From positions 1 to 38,660 of the forward strand of contig JAFSTG010000109.1 in NCBI GenBank assembly GCA_017450605.1: a DNA stretch of 38,660 nt, given 5' to 3'. Numbering within the stretch: position 1 is the first letter of the stretch; each line of letters opens with the position of its first letter. Positions 34,330 through 38,660 of this stretch are shown piece by piece. This DNA is from Paludibacteraceae bacterium. GTDB lineage: Bacteria; Bacteroidota; Bacteroidia; Bacteroidales; Paludibacteraceae. The translations under genes and the position numbers were made by a program. The notes below the pieces were generated by a model. That model saw only the letters and a list, made by a program, of their open reading frames with translations, ran no database searches and had not been told where the DNA came from.

Positions 34330-35742
34330 TTATCCTAAGAATGTGAGCAGAAGTCCTGCCGCTACAGCCGAACCTATCACACCGGCTACGTTCGGTCCCA
34401 TGGCGTGCATGAGAAGGAAGTTGCTCGGGTTCTCTTCCTGACCTACCTGCTGGCTGACGCGAGCTGCCATAGGCACTGCACTAACGCCTGCCGAACCGAT
34501 GAGCGGGTTGATTTTTTCTTTGCTAAACACGTTCATCAGCTTGGCGAGCAATACACCACCTGCCGAGCCGCATGCAAAGGCTACAATACCCATCACAAGA
34601 ATCATGATAGTCTGCCAGTTGAGGAAACTTGCACCTGTGGCTGTTGCACCTACCGACAAACCAAGGAAGATAACCACTATGTTCATCAGTTCGTTTTGTG
34701 CCGTCTTCGACAATCTGTCAACCACACCGCACTCTTTCATCAGGTTACCAAGCATAAGGCAGCCGATAAGCGGAGCTGCATCAGGTAAGATAAGAGCAAC
34801 AATAGTGGCTACCATTATAGGGAAGATAATCTTCTCTGTTTTGCCCACCGAACGCAATTGCTTCATCTTAATAGCACGCTCCTCTTTGGTTGTAAGTGCT
34901 CGCATGATAGGAGGCTGAATAACCGGAACAAGAGCCATATAGCTATATGCTGCGATGGCAATAGGACCGAGAAGTTCAGGAGCAAGACGCGAGGTGAGGA
35001 ATATCGAGGTAGGACCATCGGCACCACCTATAATACCTATTGCACCTGCTTGCGCTTCGGTGAAACCAAGGGCATTGGCGCAAAGGAACGTAAGGAATAT
35101 ACCTATCTGAGCTGCCGCTCCAAGCACAAGCGATTTCGGATTGGCAATAAGCGGTCCGAAGTCGGTCATTGCTCCCACGCCGATAAAGATAAGGCACGGA
35201 TAAACACCGGCTTTCACTCCTATATAAAGCACGTCAAGAAGTCCGCCCTCTTTCATTATCGCACCATAACTATGGTATGCCGGACTCTCAGGGTCGAGAA
35301 AAGCCGACCATAGTTCTGAGTGGAACATGCCGGCGCCGGGAAGGTTGGTGAGCAACATACCAAAAGCAATAGGTAATAGCAATAGTGGCTCATACTGCTT
35401 CTTGATAGCAAGATACAGCAAGAAGAACGATATAAGCAACATAACTAATTGTCGCCAATCGCCCGAGTCTGACTTGCCGTCGAATACACGAACGAACCCC
35501 ATAGTCTTGAAGAAGTCAACAACTTCGGTCCATACGCTCTCTTCGGCGCTGCTCTCTGCAAGCTCGTTCTCTGCTATAGCACCTATTTCTTCCAATCCCG
35601 CTTCGTTGGGTTGCCCTTCCTCGGCTATCAATTCGTCAACAGCGGCATTCTCTGCAACAGGTTGCTCTTGGGCAATAACAGCCATAGATAGCACGAGGGT
35701 AAGAGATAATAATATATATTTCAATTGTTTCATGTCTGCCAT
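34330..35742 (-). CDS. mmdB: Na+-translocating decarboxylase beta subunit (methylmalonyl-CoA decarboxylase type)
   Basis: This 470-residue integral membrane protein has about nine to ten membrane segments and the OadB/GcdB/MmdB family blocks. These include [17 protein letters not shown] (with the conserved Asp for Na+ coupling), [18 protein letters not shown] and [18 protein letters not shown]. The subunit couples decarboxylation of carboxybiotin to export of Na+. Compared with classical family members it has an N-terminal extension of about 75 residues: a signal-like segment, then a Glu/Ala-rich acidic stretch (about 25-68) and an extra membrane span. It is the last gene of the operon, 17 bp after the biotin carrier. 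Confidence 0.93.
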   Translation of the reverse strand: MADMKQLKYILLSLTLVLSMAVIAQEQPVAENAAVDELIAEEGQPNEAGLEEIGAIAENELAESSAEESVWTEVVDFFKTMGFVRVFDGKSDSGDWRQLVMLLISFFLLYLAIKKQYEPLLLLPIAFGMLLTNLPGAGMFHSELWSAFLDPESPAYHSYGAIMKEGGLLDVLYIGVKAGVYPCLIFIGVGAMTDFGPLIANPKSLVLGAAAQIGIFLTFLCANALGFTEAQAGAIGIIGGADGPTSIFLTSRLAPELLGPIAIAAYSYMALVPVIQPPIMRALTTKEERAIKMKQLRSVGKTEKIIFPIMVATIVALILPDAAPLIGCLMLGNLMKECGVVDRLSKTAQNELMNIVVIFLGLSVGATATGASFLNWQTIMILVMGIVAFACGSAGGVLLAKLMNVFSKEKINPLIGSAGVSAVPMAARVSQQVGQEENPSNFLLMHAMGPNVAGVIGSAVAAGLLLTFLG

Positions 35743-35759
35743 TTTTTGAAATTACATTA

Positions 35760-36494
35760 TTATCCTATCACTACGAGCAAGTCCTCTTGCATTACGTTCT
35801 GACCCGGAGTAACCAATATCTGCTTTACCACACCGTCAGTTTCAGCCATTATGGCATTTTCCATTTTCATCGACTCAAGTGTAAGCAAGGTGTCGCCTGT
35901 CTTTACTGCTTGTCCTTCAGCAACAAGTACTTTAATTACCGAGCCGGGCAGTGGTGAAGTAACCTTAGTGCCGCCTGCGGGTGCTGCAGCGGGTGCAACT
36001 TTCTCTGTCTGGGGTTTGGCTTCAGCCTTTGGTGCCTCTTGCACGGGTTGTGGGGCAGCAGGTGCTGCTACCGCGGCTGTCTCAATCTCAATCAGACGGT
36101 CTTCCTGCATCACGTTCTGACCTGCCTGAACGAATACGCCTTTTACAGTACCGGCATATTCCGATTTGATAGAGTTCTCCATTTTCATCGACTCCATGGT
36201 CAGCAACTCGTCGCCTACGGCAACTTTGTCGCCTTGCTTAACCACTACCTTTACTATACTGCCCGGCAGTGGCGATTTAACCACTTGCACACCGGCAGCT
36301 TGAGTCTGAACTCCGCTTTGTGCTGCACTCACCACCTTGCTCACTGTCGGACGTGCAACTGCCTTCGGTTCGTCTTTCTCAATCTCTACCTTGAAAACAG
36401 TGCCGTTCACCGTTACCTCTGCAAGGTTGGCTGATATTTCGTTGACGGATGTTTGATATTTATGTCCGTCGATAACAAACTTAAATTCTTTCAT
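35760..36494 (-). CDS. mmdC: Biotin carboxyl carrier subunit with two tandem biotinyl domains
   Basis: This 244-residue protein carries two complete biotinyl-lipoyl domains, each starting SPLPGS and each with the biotinylation motif ESMKMEN. The biotin lysines would be K104 and K210, 106 residues apart. They are separated by an Ala/Pro/Lys-rich flexible linker (about 138-177). The N-terminal 50 residues form the small domain usual for these decarboxylase carriers. Biotin here carries CO2 from the carboxyltransferase (MmdA) to the membrane beta subunit. Standard carriers of this family have one domain and about 120-150 residues, so the doubled form is unusual. The gamma-subunit stop lies one base upstream of its start. 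Confidence 0.92.
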   Translation of the reverse strand: MKEFKFVIDGHKYQTSVNEISANLAEVTVNGTVFKVEIEKDEPKAVARPTVSKVVSAAQSGVQTQAAGVQVVKSPLPGSIVKVVVKQGDKVAVGDELLTMESMKMENSIKSEYAGTVKGVFVQAGQNVMQEDRLIEIETAAVAAPAAPQPVQEAPKAEAKPQTEKVAPAAAPAGGTKVTSPLPGSVIKVLVAEGQAVKTGDTLLTLESMKMENAIMAETDGVVKQILVTPGQNVMQEDLLVVIG

Positions 36495-36495
36495 T

Positions 36496-36861
36496 TTAGT
36501 TTCTGTGTAAATTGTTCATACCATAGAGTTTGCTATTCCATGGGGAATATTTGCGCTCTACTTTCTTTATTGTTACATGGGTCGGCTCCTCATCGTGGAT
36601 GCCATTATAATATAAATGCAACGCCATGGCTATGGCTGCGGTGGCATTGCCCGTCAGGGTAATGCTCTCTGAGGTCTCTTTGCGCGGTGCTCCTACCGAT
36701 TTGTGCACCTCTTGCGGATTCTCAACCTTAACGCGCGGACGCATTATGAATCCGAAAAGTTTAAGCACATAGATAAGCAGCACTAACAGCACAAACACCA
36801 GACCAAAGCCCAGCAATGTTACCATCCATATATGTCCCCAATTAGCTGCGAGAAGAATCAT
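36496..36861 (-). CDS. Decarboxylase gamma subunit (OadG/MmdD-like), single-span membrane protein
   Basis: This 121-residue protein has one N-terminal membrane segment (about residues 10-38), followed by a basic, soluble tail. Size, topology and position between the alpha and biotin subunits match the OadG-type subunit that helps assemble the complex. Sequence conservation in this family is low, so context carries much of the call. It lies 24 bp after mmdA and one base before the biotin carrier gene, so translational coupling is likely. Confidence 0.85.
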   Translation of the reverse strand: MILLAANWGHIWMVTLLGFGLVFVLLVLLIYVLKLFGFIMRPRVKVENPQEVHKSVGAPRKETSESITLTGNATAAIAMALHLYYNGIHDEEPTHVTIKKVERKYSPWNSKLYGMNNLHRN

Positions 36862-36885
36862 TGTGTCTTGAATTTTAAATTAATA

Positions 36886-38442
36886 TTACAACGGAATATT
36901 CGAGTGCTTCTTAAGCGGATTGGTAAGACGCTTGGTCTGAAGCATTTCGAAGGCTCTAATCACTCTTGCACGAGTGTTGCGAGGTTCTATCACATCGTCG
37001 ATATATCCGCGGTTGGCAGCCTGATATGGCGAAGCAAACTTGTCTTTATACTCGGCTTCTTTCTCGGCAATGAATTTCTTCTTTTCTTCAGGATCTTCTA
37101 TTGCCTTCAGTGCCTTGGCTTGCAGTACGCCTACTGCTCCGCTCGCACCCATCACTGCTATCTCAGCATTAGGCCAAGCATAGCACATGTCGCCACGCAG
37201 CTGCTTGCAACTCATCACGATATGACTGCCACCGTACGACTTGCGGACAGTTACCGTTACTTTCGGAACTGTAGCTTCACCGTAAGCAAACATCAGCTTG
37301 GCTCCGTGGTCGATAATACCTGCATATTCCTGCCCCGTACCGCAAAGGAAGCCCGGAACATCAACAAGAGTAAGTATCTGAATGTTGAATGCGTCGCAGA
37401 AACGAACAAAACGTGCTGCTTTGCGTGAAGCATCACAGTCGAGCACACCGGCAAGCCAGTTAGGCTGGTTGGCAATGATACCTGTAGAACGGCCGTTGAA
37501 ACGTCCGAAACCGCAAATGATATTCTTTGCAAAGTCTTTCTGAACTTCCATAAAGTCGCCGTCGTCAACAATGGTAAGGATGATATCCTTCATGTTATAT
37601 GGCTTGTTGGGGTCGTCGGGTACTATCTCGTTCAGACTGTCTTCTATGCGTGCAGGGTCGTCGTGGCATTCCAACAGCGGAGCTTCCTCCATGTTGTTCT
37701 GAGGAATAAACGAAATCAAACGACGTATTTCTTGCATTGCTTCGTCTTCGGTAGCAGCAACGAAATGAGTAACACCCGATTTGGTTGCATGAACCTTGGC
37801 ACCACCCAATTGCTCAACCGTTACGTCCTCACCCGTAACCGACTTGACAACCTTCGGACCGGTAATGAACATATACGAGTTCTTCTCTGTCATCATGATA
37901 AAGTCGGTAAGTGCCGGACTGTAAACTGCACCACCGGCGCACGGGCCAAAGATCACGGAGATCTGAGGAACAACACCCGAGGCAAGAATGTTACGCTCGA
38001 ATATCTCGGCGTAACCTGCCAGTGCGCAGGCTCCTTCCTGAATACGTGCTCCACCTGAATCGTTCAAACCGATGATAGGTGCACCAAGCTTCATTGCCAT
38101 ATCCATCACGTGGCAAATCTTCTGTGCCATAGTCTCCGACAGCGAACCGCCAATCACTGTGGCATCCTGTGCAAATACGAATACTAAACGACCATCGATA
38201 GTTCCCGAACCACAAGCAACACCGTCGCCAAGAAATACTTTCTTTTCCATGCCGAAATCGGTGCAACGATGGGTGAGAAACATATCCACTTCCTCAAACG
38301 AACCTTCGTCGAGAAGCTGATTGATGCGCTCGCGGGCAGTGTAGCACCCTTTTGCATGATGCTTCTCAACGGCAGCTTCGCCACCGCCTGCCAATGCCTT
38401 ATTGCGCGAATCTATAAGTTTTTGTAATTTCTGAGAATCCAT
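36886..38442 (-). CDS. mmdA: Methylmalonyl-CoA decarboxylase alpha subunit / acyl-CoA carboxyltransferase
   Basis: This 518-residue cytoplasmic protein has the two crotonase-like halves of acyl-CoA carboxyltransferases. The first has CYTARERINQLLDEGSFEE, NDSGGARIQEG and FGPCAGGAVYSPALTDF. The second has GFGRFNGRSTGIIANQP, FCDAFNIQILTLVDVPGFLCGT and KSYGGSHIVMSCKQLRGD. It transfers the carboxyl group of methylmalonyl-CoA to biotin. With the three downstream genes it forms the Na+-pumping decarboxylase of the succinate-to-propionate pathway. The same family includes propionyl-CoA carboxylase beta subunits, but the membrane partners settle the role. A MITE-like element lies 38 bp upstream of its start. 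Confidence 0.93.
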   Translation of the reverse strand: MDSQKLQKLIDSRNKALAGGGEAAVEKHHAKGCYTARERINQLLDEGSFEEVDMFLTHRCTDFGMEKKVFLGDGVACGSGTIDGRLVFVFAQDATVIGGSLSETMAQKICHVMDMAMKLGAPIIGLNDSGGARIQEGACALAGYAEIFERNILASGVVPQISVIFGPCAGGAVYSPALTDFIMMTEKNSYMFITGPKVVKSVTGEDVTVEQLGGAKVHATKSGVTHFVAATEDEAMQEIRRLISFIPQNNMEEAPLLECHDDPARIEDSLNEIVPDDPNKPYNMKDIILTIVDDGDFMEVQKDFAKNIICGFGRFNGRSTGIIANQPNWLAGVLDCDASRKAARFVRFCDAFNIQILTLVDVPGFLCGTGQEYAGIIDHGAKLMFAYGEATVPKVTVTVRKSYGGSHIVMSCKQLRGDMCYAWPNAEIAVMGASGAVGVLQAKALKAIEDPEEKKKFIAEKEAEYKDKFASPYQAANRGYIDDVIEPRNTRARVIRAFEMLQTKRLTNPLKKHSNIPL

Positions 38443-38455
38443 TTTGTAGAAAAGA

Positions 38456-38471
38456 TTTTAGAACTCTAAAA
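38456..38471. promoter_or_regulatory. Short palindrome in the mmdA leader
   Basis: TTTTAGAACTCTAAAA has perfect 7-base arms around AC and lies 14 bases upstream of the mmdA start codon. It could be an operator or mRNA hairpin. I found no second copy in the window and no clear promoter box beside it. Confidence 0.3.
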
Positions 38472-38480
38472 TAATTAGAA

Positions 38481-38649
38481 ACTAACGTTTCCCACTTTAT
38501 AAAAGATAATTTATGACTAATTTATGGCTAATTTATTACAATTTATGTACAGAATTTAACAAGAATTATAATTAATTATTCGTTGAATTGTTCATTAATT
38601 TTTCATCTGCCGACTGGCTGATTGATTATTTGATGTGGGAAAGTTTAGT
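38481..38649 (+). mobile_element. MITE-like element, full copy (169 bp), upstream of mmdA
   Basis: The ends ACTAACGTTTCCCAC (38481-38495) and GTGGGAAAGTTTAGT (38635-38649) are inverted repeats matching at 13 of 15 positions. The AT-rich interior has no reading frame. The core 38505-38562 recurs at 16933-16991 (about 88% identity), and both ends recur at 32087-32252. No certain target-site duplication is visible. It probably contains or displaces the mmdA promoter. Confidence 0.7.
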
Positions 38650-38660
38650 AAGAAATTAGA

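Overview
The window looks like a chromosomal segment of an anaerobic Bacteroidales bacterium (phylum Bacteroidota). The evidence is a SusC/SusD outer-membrane glycan uptake pair, many lipoproteins with SxC-type lipoboxes, promoters with the Bacteroides-type TAnnTTTG box and no obvious Shine-Dalgarno sites, a Na+-pumping methylmalonyl-CoA decarboxylase operon typical of succinate/propionate fermenters, and an oxygen-sensitive 2-hydroxyacyl-CoA dehydratase activator system.

Layout. (1) 1-3010, minus strand: a two-gene operon for a 2-hydroxyacyl-CoA dehydratase activator, a double ASKHA ATPase followed by a DUF2229-like protein cut by the window edge. (2) 3366-7789, plus strand: two secreted metallophosphoesterases. 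(3) 7856-8653, minus strand: a DeoR-type repressor, divergent from the next block. (4) 8962-16903, plus strand: a sugar-phosphate module (agaS, a GatZ/KbaZ-family protein, a PfkB kinase) mixed with exported enzymes (AXE1-type esterase, third metallophosphoesterase, lipoprotein amidohydrolase). (5) 17000-34254, plus strand: a polysaccharide utilisation locus with a GH36-like alpha-galactosidase, SusC, SusD, a PKD surface lipoprotein, a DUF4874/DUF4832 protein, a second SusD without its own SusC, a GH31 enzyme, an EamA permease, a NahK-like kinase, a CBM9-like protein and a second DUF4832-like lipoprotein. A strong bidirectional terminator closes the block at 34271-34318. (6) 34330-38442, minus strand: mmdA, gamma subunit, a biotin carrier with two biotinyl domains, and the beta subunit.

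How the parts may work together (inference). Blocks 2-5 read as one locus for a glycan rich in alpha-linked galactose or N-acetylgalactosamine that probably also carries phosphate and acyl groups. Surface and periplasmic enzymes (GH36, GH31, DUF4832 proteins, esterase, amidohydrolase, three phosphoesterases) would trim it, SusC/SusD would import it, the kinases would phosphorylate the freed sugar, and AgaS plus the GatZ/KbaZ protein would carry galactosamine-6-phosphate into glycolysis. A 20-bp perfect palindrome in the DeoR-agaS intergenic region has a 17/20 copy upstream of the first phosphatase, tying both sides to one repressor.

Non-coding structure is unusually rich. A small MITE-like element with 15-bp imperfect terminal inverted repeats occurs as two full copies (166 and 169 bp) and one truncated copy. 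Gene junctions carry four different short tandem repeats that start at or just after a stop codon, the most striking being sixteen 9-bp CCGGAA-type units between agaS and the GatZ/KbaZ gene. I saw no rRNA or CRISPR array, no recognisable tRNA, and no transposase gene.
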